Source of the DNA: a virus
DNA: 39,608 bases
Reading direction: 5' to 3' (one strand)
IMG/VR virus record: IMGVR_UViG_3300012359_000033
Coordinates: 1-39,608 of that record
Shown: piece after piece, positions 27,594-35,973 of the stretch
Layout of the letters: every line of letters starts with the position of its first letter
Numbering within the stretch: the stretch's first letter is position 1
Notes under the pieces: generated by a model
Databases searched by the model: none
What the model saw: only the letters and a program-made list of their open reading frames with translations
What the model was told of the DNA's origin: nothing
Position numbers and translations under genes: made by a program

Positions 27594-28316
27594 CTACAGA
27601 CCTTCGAGATCGAGCTCCTCCAGCTCGTCGTCGTCCACCATCGCCGGCTTCTTGGCGGCGGCTCGCCGGCTGGCTGGTGTGGAGACCGGGGCCGCGGCCT
27701 TCTTGGTCCGCCGAGGCGGAGGCGGAGGCTCCTCCTCTTCGATCTCCTCCTCTTCCTCGACTTCCTCCCCGTCCTCTTCTTCCTCGGGCTCAGGCTGAGG
27801 GATAGGCTTGGCCTTGGTGCGAGTGCGGGGGGCAGGCTTGGCCGGAGGAGCTTCTTCCTCCTCTTCGTCCACCTCCTCCTCTTCGTCCTCGGTGTCGTCG
27901 ATGTCCGAGGCGTCCGCGTCCGACTGGACCTCCGAGGCCGGGATGGCCCACTGCACCTCGGACTGGATCTTGTCGTTGTACTCGGTGTCCTGCAGGGTCA
28001 CGCCGATGTACTTGCCGACCAGCTTGTTGGGGTCGACCCGGACCCGCTTCTTCGGGATGACCACGCCGGCTGCGCCGAAGATGGCTCGCAGCTTCCAGAG
28101 CTGAGTCTCCTCGAGTACGCAGTAGTACGGGTAGGTGCCGGTGCCCGACTTGTCCTTCACCTCGATGGTGAAGAGCCACATCGGCTTGCCCTGCTTCGAC
28201 TCCTTGTCCTCGACCTTGGTGATGCGCGCCTTGTAGTCGCCCTCGGGCCGCCGCTTCTTGTTGAACTGCCCGCCGTCACGAACATTCGTGAAGTCGAGAT
28301 TGTGTGCACTGACCAT
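27594..28316 (-). CDS. SSB-like (DUF669-type) ssDNA-binding protein with acidic tail
   Basis: This 240-aa protein has an N-terminal OB-fold-like region (about 1-120: GGQFNKKRRPEGDYKARITK, SKQGKPMWLFTIEVKDKSGT, LWKLRAIFGAAGVVIPKKRV, KYIGVTLQDTEYNDK) resembling the DUF669-type phage proteins that bind single-stranded DNA. The remaining half is low complexity: runs of Glu, Pro, Lys and Ala with EEEEE and PPPP strings, ending DDDELEELDLEGL. The acidic end recalls SSB tails that recruit partners. Start: AGGAG lies 5 nt before the second of two ATGs. Its neighbours are recombination genes. Confidence 0.6.
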   Translation of the reverse strand: MVSAHNLDFTNVRDGGQFNKKRRPEGDYKARITKVEDKESKQGKPMWLFTIEVKDKSGTGTYPYYCVLEETQLWKLRAIFGAAGVVIPKKRVRVDPNKLVGKYIGVTLQDTEYNDKIQSEVQWAIPASEVQSDADASDIDDTEDEEEEVDEEEEEAPPAKPAPRTRTKAKPIPQPEPEEEEDGEEVEEEEEIEEEEPPPPPRRTKKAAAPVSTPASRRAAAKKPAMVDDDELEELDLEGL

Positions 28317-28377
28317 CATGTCTCCTGTGTGGAGGTCGTTGGTGATATCTATCTTATCATCCTGCAGTCTGAAGATC

Positions 28378-29157
28378 TTACTTCGTTGAAGACCGAGGTC
28401 GGGTGACCTTGCCTTCATCCAGCAGCTGCAGAAGCCTAGGAACCGTGGGGTTCTTAAGGTAGTTAGGAAGCACGTACTCCGACCTGGCCCCAGTGTCGTA
28501 CATCGGGTGCTCACCAAGCCACAGCCGACGCTGCTTCTTCTCGACACCGTTGAGCTCGATGGGCGCCACGTAGATCCGACCGATGACGTCAGCCAGAGAG
28601 TTGACCGCGCCTCGCACCCCCTTGGGCAGGTCGGCCACGAAGGCCATGACTTCCGCCTCGACATCCTCGTCGGCCTCCGAAGACATGGTCTCCATGGGCC
28701 TCTCCTGAGCGGTGTAGATGACACCCACAGACTTGAGGTTGTAGAAGTTGACCATCATAGTCTTCATGAGCTTGCCGGCCTGACCCCAGTCCTTCTGGGC
28801 CACCATCCCCGGCTTGGCGTCGATCGATCGCTCCTCGCGAACGTTCATGGTGTAGTCGAGAGCCATGTCGTTGAACCGAGAGAGACCGTCGAGCGCCACC
28901 CAGGTGTAGGGATGATCGCCAAGCCGGAGATAACCATAGAGCTCCTCCAGATCTTCCCACTTATCGACAGGCCAGACGTGAGGGTTCACCGACTTCATGT
29001 AGTCAGTGCCGGTCTCGGGGTCCGCGATCAGAGTGTTATCCACACCAGCTGAGGTGCAGAACGTGGTCTTACCCTTCTTGTTGCGACCGTAGACTAGGAT
29101 GCGAGGCAGCTTCACGACCTCGGCGGGTCGTTGGATGCGGCGGGCCGCGATGGCCAT
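28378..29157 (-). CDS. Sak4-like RecA-fold ATPase / single-strand annealing protein
   Basis: This 259-aa ATPase has Walker A GRNKKGKTT (24-32), Walker B YTWVALDGLSRF (about 84-95), and a third strand VGVIYTAQERPM. It matches the AAA_24 phage nucleotide-binding family, which includes Sak4, an annealing/recombination protein that works with an SSB. The ATG at 29157 has GAGAAAG upstream; longer upstream frames overlap the exonuclease gene. The order SSB-like, Sak4-like, Cas4-like on one strand supports a recombination cassette. Confidence 0.75.
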   Translation of the reverse strand: MAIAARRIQRPAEVVKLPRILVYGRNKKGKTTFCTSAGVDNTLIADPETGTDYMKSVNPHVWPVDKWEDLEELYGYLRLGDHPYTWVALDGLSRFNDMALDYTMNVREERSIDAKPGMVAQKDWGQAGKLMKTMMVNFYNLKSVGVIYTAQERPMETMSSEADEDVEAEVMAFVADLPKGVRGAVNSLADVIGRIYVAPIELNGVEKKQRRLWLGEHPMYDTGARSEYVLPNYLKNPTVPRLLQLLDEGKVTRPRSSTK

Positions 29158-29177
29158 GTAGTCTTTCTCGGCGATGG

Positions 29178-30233
29178 CTACTGCCCTCCCTTGGGGTCGC
29201 CAGATCGATCCTGATAGTACTCCATCGGGTCGCCCTGGCGGAAGTTGTTGGTGCGAAGGTATCGAGGGTTGCCCCCCATGAGCTCGATGGTACAGAGATC
29301 CTTGTACGAGCACCACGAACAGCTGCGATCGGCGACCCTCTCCACCGCATCGATCTTGTCGAAGGGGTAGCGCTGGATCCTCTGCACCGTGTGGTAGTTC
29401 TCGGTGGCCACCCGGCGCAGCATGTCCGAGTCTTTCTCCAACGTGTCGCGGCGGAAGAATGGCGAGGTCTGTGGCTCACCCGGCACATACCTGACGGCCT
29501 TAAGCTGGGCGAGCTTCTCTTTGATGTCGGGAGTGACCCGGACCAGCTTCTTGTCCTTCAACAACTGCTTGATGGTCGAGCCGTAGGTGTGGTAGTCTGT
29601 GTCGCCCATCACCTTCGACAATCGGCTGCCGTCCTGGATCGCCTTGGGCCGGGATAGTCCCTCGGTTCTAAGATAGTTCCACACGAACCCCTGGATGTCG
29701 TACTTCTTGAGCGCCGCCCACAGGTAGAGTGCGCTCTGTGCGTCGAGCAGCCGGAAGTTGATGTCCGGCAGAGTCTTGTGGGTCTTGTGGTCGCCCAGCC
29801 ACAGGCCGTACTGATTCTCGAACATGATGTCGACCTTGCCACGGTAGATCACCCCGTTGGGCAGTTCGACCTCGATCGTGAACTCAGTCTCTATGGTCCT
29901 CCACGGATCGTCCTGGTAGTAGTGGACGTAGGCCCGCATCAGATCGTGGCAGTCCTGGGGCAGGTTGCCGTAGTAGTCTTTCTCCTCGTCGAGGAGCTCT
30001 TCGTACTTGAGACAAAGTTCACGATGCTTGATCCGCCAGTCCTCGCCTTTGTGGTGGGACTCTAGCAGCTCGTGCATCCAGGTGCCTCGGCGGAGAGGAA
30101 CTCCCAGGGCTCGGGGCTTTAGTCGTTGGATGTACTTGTAGTCATACTGCTTGGGACATCGACGAAAAGTCTTGAGCGAGGAGTGTGTCACCACCTCTCG
30201 ATCGATGGCGGGATCAACATAGAGATTAGTCAC
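29178..30233 (-). CDS. Cas4-like (RecB/PD-DExK) exonuclease with Fe-S cluster
   Basis: This 351-aa protein is a Cas4/AddB-type nuclease. An N-terminal Cys (FRRCPKQYDYKY, Cys26) and a C-terminal CSWCSYKDLC (Cys305, 308, 314) can hold a 4Fe-4S cluster. Between them is the PD-(D/E)XK core (GKVDIMFENQYGLWLGDHKT). Such enzymes resect DNA ends, giving single strands for the neighbouring Sak4-like protein. The GTG at 30233 is chosen since it overlaps the stop of the 33-aa gene upstream; a TTG at 30251 is the longer alternative. The ribosome site is modest, so coupling matters. Confidence 0.85.
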   Translation of the reverse strand: MTNLYVDPAIDREVVTHSSLKTFRRCPKQYDYKYIQRLKPRALGVPLRRGTWMHELLESHHKGEDWRIKHRELCLKYEELLDEEKDYYGNLPQDCHDLMRAYVHYYQDDPWRTIETEFTIEVELPNGVIYRGKVDIMFENQYGLWLGDHKTHKTLPDINFRLLDAQSALYLWAALKKYDIQGFVWNYLRTEGLSRPKAIQDGSRLSKVMGDTDYHTYGSTIKQLLKDKKLVRVTPDIKEKLAQLKAVRYVPGEPQTSPFFRRDTLEKDSDMLRRVATENYHTVQRIQRYPFDKIDAVERVADRSCSWCSYKDLCTIELMGGNPRYLRTNNFRQGDPMEYYQDRSGDPKGGQ

Positions 30234-30327
30234 GGCTTTTTTCCACCACAATCAGTTGACTAACTCCAAACTCAGAGTCTCGAGGATGGCGACCAACGAG
30301 AGTGATGGCAGAGTCCATCACCTTCAT
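30226..30327 (-). CDS. 33-aa peptide upstream of the exonuclease
   Basis: An ATG at 30327 with GGGGGTGAATCC upstream encodes MKVMDSAITLVGRHPRDSEF then GVSQLIVVEKSRD. Its TAA overlaps the GTG start of the exonuclease (GTGACTAA). It is too small for a domain. The overlap suggests a leader peptide whose translation is coupled to the nuclease, or a short helper gene. Confidence 0.45.
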   Translation of the reverse strand: MKVMDSAITLVGRHPRDSEFGVSQLIVVEKSRD

Positions 30328-30453
30328 GGATTCACCCCCCCACATTAACTCGATGCCCTTTGAGCAGGGGGGGGGGGTAAGCTGCCCTCCCACAAGTCTT
30401 TACCCCCCACATATCTAACTATTGTGTGTATCATGTCAACATCCTATCAGACG
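30328..30453. promoter_or_regulatory. intergenic region with G-tract and leftward promoter
   Basis: Leftward -35 TTGACA (30439-30434) and -10 TAGATA (30417-30412) are 16 bp apart, with AT-rich bases around. Downstream of the start are two C/G-rich tracts, including an 11-base G homopolymer (30367-30377, read as C on the message). Confidence 0.5.
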
Positions 30454-33018
30454 TTAGTGACTCTTGGCGAGGACTCTCTCGAGACCCGGGAAGTCGTACA
30501 CTTGGTCGGCATTGAGTTCTACCGAATCTCCCCAATGCCTACCGATCTTGAGATCTGCGATGATCGGCACGGTCATGTTGAGCCCGAACCTACGATGCAT
30601 GCTCTGCATGTCCTCCATCCCATCTTTGATCAGGGGCAGAACGTCGGCCACCAGGTCGTCCCTGACCTCAAAGTTCACCGCGTCGTGGACAAGCCCCAGA
30701 CAGTGGACTCCGTCGGACATGCCCAGTTCGTGCACTCTTGAGACGATGTTGTTCATGCCGTTGAGCGCCATGTCGGAAGCCAGCCCCTGAACCGGGCTGT
30801 TGATCGCCTGCCTCTCGGCCTCGGCACGAACCCCCTGCTCAGGTGAGTTGATGTCGGGCAGATGCCGAATGCGTCCGATCGGCGACTGCACCCGGCCGTT
30901 GGCGTGGACTAGTGCCCGCTGTCGGTCGTGCCAAGACACCAGGTCTGGATAGAGATCGAAATACGCTTTTCGATAGGCTCTTGCCTCGGACTCTGTGAAT
31001 CTCACCCCGTAGTTGTTGAACGCAGTGAGAATGAACTTCATCCAGCCCATACCGTAGAGGAAGCCGAAGTTCACCGGTTTGGCCTTCTTTCTCTCCTCCT
31101 TTGTCACCTTGCCGGCGGGCTTGCCGGTCATTCTCATGGCGGTCACCATGTGGATGTCGGCGCCCTCCTGGTACAGTCGGATCATGGTCCGTTCTCTAGC
31201 GCAGAAGGCGGCGATCCTGAGTTCGACCTGCGAGAAGTCGGCCTCCACCCACGTGTAGCCCGGTGCCGACCCGAATAGTCCCCGGATGAATGGGTCTCTG
31301 GGCACCTGCTGGAGGTTGATGCCTCGGACTGCGGATATCCGGCCGGTGAGCTTGGAGGTGTCTTCCTTGCCGGAGCTGAGTCGGCCGGTGACCGTGCCGT
31401 ATAGCTTGAAGGAGCTGTGGACTCGATGGTTTGAATCGTGTAGAAGTTCGTAGGGCGTGAAGAATGACGACAGGGCCTTCTGCCACTCCACGCGAGCCAG
31501 CATAAGATCCACGACTGGATGGTGGTCGGGCGCCTCACGTAGAGCGAGCAGCACGCCCTCCGCCATACTTGGATCACCAACTGAACCATCAGGCTTCTCT
31601 TTACCCCTCACCCAGACCGGCTGCTCCAGCCAGGTGAACAACATCCACCGGGCGAAGTTTGATGCGTTGAAGTTGATGGCGAGCGGTCGCCCCCGTGAGT
31701 CGGTCGGCCAGGCCACACTGTCGGTGTGGGGCAGCCAGGCCTTAATCTCATTCTCAATGGCGTCGAGCTTAGCCTGTGCGATCGGCCGTCTCTCGCGCAG
31801 CCGGTCGACATCCAGCCACATACCTCGACTCTCGACTGGAATGAGATTCTTGTTGGAGGGCATCAGCAGGAGTCTGTCGAGTCTGAGCAGTCGTCGCTCC
31901 TGTTTCAGCTCTTCCTTAAGTTGTAGGTAGATTAGGTAAGTGTAGTATGTGTCCAGGAAGTTGTACTCTAGGATCTTGGCCAGCAACTCACCGAGTAGAT
32001 CCTTGGTGTCTATGCCCCACGGTGAGACCCCGAGCCTCATCTGAGCCTGGGGTTTGAGTCCCTTCTGAGCGTTCTCATCCAGAAGATGAACAGCCAGCAT
32101 CGTGTCGAAGGTATTCCACAGACCCTCCACACCAAACTTTCTGAGCCACCGACAGTCGAACTTGCCGTTGTGGGCGATGCGGATTGGCACGGCGTTGATG
32201 CTGGCCGACAAGAATCTCAGCACAGATCGCCAGGTTGTCCTGAACGGCGACTCGGGGTGGTAGAGAGGAAGAGCGAAGCCCCTTACCACAAGCTCTCGTG
32301 TCGCTTCGTCGGGCACCACATACGTGCCGGCGAGAGATATGATCTTGGCTCTAGGATCATTCTCTTGCAGTGGAACTATGTTGGTCTCGATGTCGAAGCT
32401 GAGCAGAGTGGCCTCGGCCAGATCCGCCTTAAGATCGTGCAGCTTGGTGACAGTGTCGACAACCACATAGTCTATCATGGGCACATTATGTGCGACCCTG
32501 CCGGCGACCATCGACACGAAGAGTTTCAGGTCAGCCTGATAGCCTGGTCTATTCTGGGGACGGGCCATCACCGCCGCCGGCGATATAGTTGGCATCACCG
32601 TAGCCCCGTGATGCTCCTCGGGTCGTCCTCGCCACTTGGTGATGCCGGAGTGACCGGTGACCGACAGCAGAGCTTCATTACCCAATGTCAGGATCCATTT
32701 GGGTTTGACCGCAGCCATCTCGGCCTCAAGGTAGGAGCGACATGCCTTGACGTCCGAATTGCTGGCGTTGGCCTCGAAGTTCCTGCACTTCAGCGCGGAT
32801 GACCAGAAGATTGTGTGCTTGGCGGGTAGTCCAGCATCCCGCAGGTCATTCTCTAGCGCGGTCTGATAGCGACCTGAGTTGGGCATCTTACCCACCACCA
32901 TGATGGAGGCCGTAGTGTCGCCGAATCCTGGCTCGCAGACCTCCTCGACATCTCCTCGACTCATCTTGCACTTGGTGCAATCTGAGTCGTACATGGCCAG
33001 CGGCAAGAACCTACTCAT
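30454..33018 (-). CDS. family A DNA polymerase with N-terminal UDG-like domain
   Basis: This 854-aa protein is the replicative polymerase. Residues about 1-175 match a family 4 uracil-DNA glycosylase fold with cluster cysteines C14/C17 and C79/C93, but the family catalytic motif is replaced by VGKMPNSGRYQ and the late HPS motif by TISPAAV, so it may be inactive. Residues 203-400 hold a 3'-5' exonuclease (LLSFDIETN with Asp209/Glu211, AHNGKFDCRWL, YNFLDTYYTYL). The polymerase follows with motif A DFSQVELR (594-601), motif B KKAKPVNFGFLYG (644-656) and motif C VHDAVNF (about 777-783, HDA instead of HDE). The start overlaps the stop of the 36-aa membrane gene. Confidence 0.9.
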   Translation of the reverse strand: MSRFLPLAMYDSDCTKCKMSRGDVEEVCEPGFGDTTASIMVVGKMPNSGRYQTALENDLRDAGLPAKHTIFWSSALKCRNFEANASNSDVKACRSYLEAEMAAVKPKWILTLGNEALLSVTGHSGITKWRGRPEEHHGATVMPTISPAAVMARPQNRPGYQADLKLFVSMVAGRVAHNVPMIDYVVVDTVTKLHDLKADLAEATLLSFDIETNIVPLQENDPRAKIISLAGTYVVPDEATRELVVRGFALPLYHPESPFRTTWRSVLRFLSASINAVPIRIAHNGKFDCRWLRKFGVEGLWNTFDTMLAVHLLDENAQKGLKPQAQMRLGVSPWGIDTKDLLGELLAKILEYNFLDTYYTYLIYLQLKEELKQERRLLRLDRLLLMPSNKNLIPVESRGMWLDVDRLRERRPIAQAKLDAIENEIKAWLPHTDSVAWPTDSRGRPLAINFNASNFARWMLFTWLEQPVWVRGKEKPDGSVGDPSMAEGVLLALREAPDHHPVVDLMLARVEWQKALSSFFTPYELLHDSNHRVHSSFKLYGTVTGRLSSGKEDTSKLTGRISAVRGINLQQVPRDPFIRGLFGSAPGYTWVEADFSQVELRIAAFCARERTMIRLYQEGADIHMVTAMRMTGKPAGKVTKEERKKAKPVNFGFLYGMGWMKFILTAFNNYGVRFTESEARAYRKAYFDLYPDLVSWHDRQRALVHANGRVQSPIGRIRHLPDINSPEQGVRAEAERQAINSPVQGLASDMALNGMNNIVSRVHELGMSDGVHCLGLVHDAVNFEVRDDLVADVLPLIKDGMEDMQSMHRRFGLNMTVPIIADLKIGRHWGDSVELNADQVYDFPGLERVLAKSH

Positions 33019-33121
33019 ACCCGCCCCAACCCTTCCATCCTCGCCTGAAGGCCATGGACACTAGAGCGACCACCACGCCGGCGTAGATGATCACGCCGAC
33101 GAGAAGGCCACTGAGCATCAT
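33011..33121 (-). CDS. 36-aa membrane peptide, coupled to the polymerase
   Basis: An ATG at 33121 (tandem ATGATG) encodes MMLSGLLVGVIIYAGVVVAL then VSMAFRRGWKGWGGYE: one transmembrane helix with a positive C-terminus. Its TAG lies within the first codons of the polymerase gene (ATGAGTAG), and its start is just after the upstream TGA. The tight packing supports a real gene. The function is unknown. Confidence 0.6.
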   Translation of the reverse strand: MMLSGLLVGVIIYAGVVVALVSMAFRRGWKGWGGYE

Positions 33122-33123
33122 GT

Positions 33124-33534
33124 TCACGTGGTCTCGGCGACCTTCCTATACTCGACCTTGAAGCCGACCGGCTGGGAGATCTGCATGACCGTGTCGTACA
33201 TGACCTCGGCGAATGCCTCGCACATGGTGCTGGCAAGCTGCAGGGTGAAAGATAGGTTGCCCCCCTCGTCAGAGAAGTGCCACCGATGGGCATAGGCGTC
33301 GGGCTCGAAGCCCCTGTCCTCCTCGGCGAAGCCGGTCAGGTTGTGCTTGTTGGAGAGTTCGCTCAGGAACTCATAGATCGAGGCGATGTTCTCGTCGGTC
33401 ATGCCGAAGAACTTATCCCACCTGACATCCAGGCGGTACAAGATCTCGACCTCGTCGAGGAACCAGTTGTCGGGCAGCCAGCTCTTGATCATCTCGGCGG
33501 GCGTGCCCTTGCCAAGGAATTGTTGGATCGTCAT
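33124..33534 (-). CDS. hypothetical protein
   Basis: This 136-aa protein is unrecognised. It starts MTIQQFLGKGTPAEMIKSWL and has aromatic, acidic segments (DNWFLDEVEILYRLDVRWDK, ENIASIYEFLSELSNKHNLT) and a C-terminal helix (ASTMCEAFAEVMYDTVMQIS). There is no metal or membrane motif. The ATG is one base after the dCMP deaminase TGA. It sits between the nucleotide genes and the polymerase, so a replication role is possible. Confidence 0.5.
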   Translation of the reverse strand: MTIQQFLGKGTPAEMIKSWLPDNWFLDEVEILYRLDVRWDKFFGMTDENIASIYEFLSELSNKHNLTGFAEEDRGFEPDAYAHRWHFSDEGGNLSFTLQLASTMCEAFAEVMYDTVMQISQPVGFKVEYRKVAETT

Positions 33535-33535
33535 G

Positions 33536-34030
33536 TCAGTATTTTACCACTTCCACGCCTGCGGATAAAAGCAGGTTGACCCCGGACATGTCGCGATGTG
33601 CGAAGTCGTAGACCACGCGGTATATGCCGGCGTTGATGATCAACATGGCACAGTTGGAGCACGGTGAGACCGTGGTGAAGAGCTGAGAGTCCTGCAACCC
33701 TACACCATGCTTAGCGGCGTAGGCGACCGCGTTGGCTTCGCCATGCACGGAGATCAGACAAGGTTGCACCATCTTGCAACTACCCAGATGCTGCCCCGGC
33801 CATACATCTTGATCGGGGAGTATGTATGCAGTCTTGCAGGTGCATTCATGGCTGCAATGGACCATCCCCGCCGGCGCACCATTGTAGCCGGTGATCAGAA
33901 TTCGTGCGTCGCGTTTGGCAACAACGACTCCCACCTGGGCCCGGCTACATGTGGATCGTGAGGCCCATAGCTTGGCGGACTCCATGAGAATGTGGTCACG
34001 CGATGGGCGGGAGTCGATCAAGTTGTTCAT
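33536..34030 (-). CDS. deoxycytidylate (dCMP) deaminase
   Basis: This 164-aa enzyme deaminates dCMP to dUMP. The zinc deaminase motifs are clear: HGEANAVAYAA (His96, Glu98) and SPCSNCAMLIINAG (Cys124, Cys127). Extra Cys/His residues (HCSHECTCKTAY) match the second structural site of T4-type dCMP deaminases. Length is normal for the family. The ATG at 34030 overlaps the stop of the ThyA-like gene upstream. The dUMP made here is the expected substrate for the ThyA-fold enzymes next door. Confidence 0.92.
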   Translation of the reverse strand: MNNLIDSRPSRDHILMESAKLWASRSTCSRAQVGVVVAKRDARILITGYNGAPAGMVHCSHECTCKTAYILPDQDVWPGQHLGSCKMVQPCLISVHGEANAVAYAAKHGVGLQDSQLFTTVSPCSNCAMLIINAGIYRVVYDFAHRDMSGVNLLLSAGVEVVKY

Positions 34031-34896
34031 CTCATCGCTCCCATGAGTCTCTCAGACAGCTTCAGGCGCATCTCCTCGACAATGCGACCCATGGTCGGCT
34101 GATCGCCATCGAACACGTGCAGCGATCCGATGTTCAGAGTCAGACTGCCCGGGGGGACAGGCGACTTCAGCTGCTGGCCGACCCAGTGCTGAAGCCGCAT
34201 GGCCATGTAGATGTCGTCTCGGAGGTGCCGCAGATAGTCGCAGGATCGTAGGTTGTAAGTGCAGTTTATGGCTTCGTTGCGGATCCTGAACTGATAACCC
34301 AGACTGCATGGTACCCGCTGGCCTTCAACCGAACCCGTGTCCTCGGGGAACCACACCGGCAGGTACGCCTGGCGTGTGGCTGGGTCTCGATCGAGCAGAC
34401 TCAGCACATCGTCGAGATCGCCGTAGTCATATCGAATGCCTCGGTTCACCTGGAAGTCGCAATAAGTGTATCCCACTGCCGCATCCTGGTTACACTGTGC
34501 AGGCCCATGGCCCGCGTGCTTGGGCCAGAATCGTTCAGGGTAGGTGTGAGAGAATCGACCCCCATTGTCGACATGCTCGGCGTGACCCGCCTGCTGGTAC
34601 GGCCAGATTTTGTTGGACGGGGGCGGGTTGAGCGGCTTACCCCCCACACGCTCGGCGAAGTGCTCGTCGGTCCAGGGTAAGTTTGGCTCCACCAGCATGG
34701 CCATCTGGTGTAGAGTGTATGGCACCGCGATCTGGAGACTGACGTCCTCCAGCTCCCATGTGACCGCCATGCCGGATCGACCTTCGGTGGACTGGGACTG
34801 CCAGGTAGCGCTGTTGACCCGCTCGGCCGAACTGTTTAGTCTCTGGCCTAGGTCGTACATGATGCCCTCGAACGAGGATCCTCGGATCTTGATCAC
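34027..34896 (-). CDS. thymidylate synthase-fold enzyme (ThyA / dNMP hydroxymethylase-like)
   Basis: This 289-aa protein has the thymidylate synthase landmarks: VPCSLGYQFRIRNEAINCTY with nucleophile Cys197, NLRSCDYLRHLRDDIYMAMR (about 215-234), and GSLHVFDGD near the C-terminus. Members methylate dUMP or hydroxymethylate dUMP/dCMP with methylene-THF. The Cys-Ser-Leu order and RSCD fit the family, but whether the product is dTMP or a hydroxymethyl base cannot be read off. The first 100 residues are less typical. It overlaps dCMP deaminase (ATGA). Confidence 0.8.
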   Translation of the reverse strand: MIKIRGSSFEGIMYDLGQRLNSSAERVNSATWQSQSTEGRSGMAVTWELEDVSLQIAVPYTLHQMAMLVEPNLPWTDEHFAERVGGKPLNPPPSNKIWPYQQAGHAEHVDNGGRFSHTYPERFWPKHAGHGPAQCNQDAAVGYTYCDFQVNRGIRYDYGDLDDVLSLLDRDPATRQAYLPVWFPEDTGSVEGQRVPCSLGYQFRIRNEAINCTYNLRSCDYLRHLRDDIYMAMRLQHWVGQQLKSPVPPGSLTLNIGSLHVFDGDQPTMGRIVEEMRLKLSERLMGAMR

Positions 34897-34914
34897 GTGA
34901 GTCCTTCCTCCTTA

Positions 34915-35973
34915 TCAATCATCAGAACCACACTCCAGGCAGATGTTGTCGTCCACCTCTTCTGGTTCGATGTTGGCGAACAGAGTGGTGTCCAGCGCCC
35001 GGAATGGCATCTTGATCGCCGACAGATCTAGCCCACTGACCATCACATGAGGCAGGGGTCGGTAGGCCTTGAAGAATTCTCGCTCTTGCCCTTCCTTGGG
35101 ATGACCCTCCTTGTAGTAGGACCATCCCTCAAACTTGCGTCCGTATTCGACTCCGAAGAGCTCAGTGTGCCACCGACGTCGGATGCGACGGTAAGTGTTG
35201 TAGTTCATGTCGCCCAGCGTCACGCCGGCGGCGTCTTCCCGACGGACCTTGTTCAGCCATACCCTGCTGGCCTTCACAGCCGGAGCGGTGATCAACAGTC
35301 GCTCTTCAACCGTCAGCTGGTCGAGGGGCTTCAGCAGCACCCTTCTGCCGGTGCGTCGGATGTCTTCGTCTGCGTTGCACAGCAGGTATGCAAGCGACTT
35401 GAACGAGTGGTACTGGATGGATTCGATCATCCACACGAAGTGGAAGGATTCGATGGGAATACCGAGGATCTTGCCAACGTATCGGCCCAGAGTCTGGGCC
35501 ACGCTCAAATCCAGGACGCTGAGATAGCCCATGTACGACGTCCGACTGTGCAGAGTGATGGTGGGTGTGGGAAGAGCCTTGTAGCTCATGGACAGCATGC
35601 AGCTGCCCCACCGCCGTCGCTCACGATTGGTCATGCCGTTGGCCAGACCGCCCTGGGACTGCACCGTGCGAGTCCTCAGGGTCGCAGTGCCTCGGCCCTT
35701 GTGACCCACCTTGGCGCACATCTGCAGCCACTCTGAGACCGCCTGAGGATCCAGGTACTGTCGAACCATGGTGCTCCATCGAGCCTTGCCCAGCCATAGG
35801 TTCTTGAGGTTGAAGTCCCATTTCATGCTGTCGGCGGTGGCTATCACGTTGTGCATAGAGACGTCGATCAGCGACTGGGTGTCAAGCTCAGCTGACGGGG
35901 CGTAGGCCAGAGTCAGACACATGTCGTCGTGCAGCTGGTTCATGTCGGGTGCGTTAAAGATGTGAGATGTCAA
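34915..35973 (-). CDS. second, divergent thymidylate-synthase-fold protein (tentative)
   Basis: This 352-aa protein has a segment that aligns with ThyA in order: WGSCMLSMSY (Cys125) in the place of the nucleophile loop, then LHSRTSYMGYLSVLDLSVAQ (about 141-160) in place of YQRSxDxFLGxPFNIA, then LGIPIESFHFVW and IESIQYH in place of the GLxxGxFxH...DxHxY strand. The N- and C-terminal parts differ, and it ends with CLEC. The start is a TTG at 35973 with GGAGG 6 nt upstream; it overlaps the membrane gene. Adjacent to a ThyA-like enzyme, it could act in making a modified pyrimidine. The fold is inferred, not certain. Confidence 0.5.
   Translation of the reverse strand: MTSHIFNAPDMNQLHDDMCLTLAYAPSAELDTQSLIDVSMHNVIATADSMKWDFNLKNLWLGKARWSTMVRQYLDPQAVSEWLQMCAKVGHKGRGTATLRTRTVQSQGGLANGMTNRERRRWGSCMLSMSYKALPTPTITLHSRTSYMGYLSVLDLSVAQTLGRYVGKILGIPIESFHFVWMIESIQYHSFKSLAYLLCNADEDIRRTGRRVLLKPLDQLTVEERLLITAPAVKASRVWLNKVRREDAAGVTLGDMNYNTYRRIRRRWHTELFGVEYGRKFEGWSYYKEGHPKEGQEREFFKAYRPLPHVMVSGLDLSAIKMPFRALDTTLFANIEPEEVDDNICLECGSDD

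Noticed and set aside
27516-28406. 296-codon rightward open frame with Leu-rich segments
   Set aside because: It is the complement of the SSB-like gene; the Leu runs come from the complement of Glu/Lys codons.
29178-30233. CRISPR adaptation gene (cas4)
   Set aside because: The Cas4-like nuclease stands beside Sak4- and SSB-like recombination genes with no cas1, cas2 or array in view, so a phage recombination exonuclease is the better reading.
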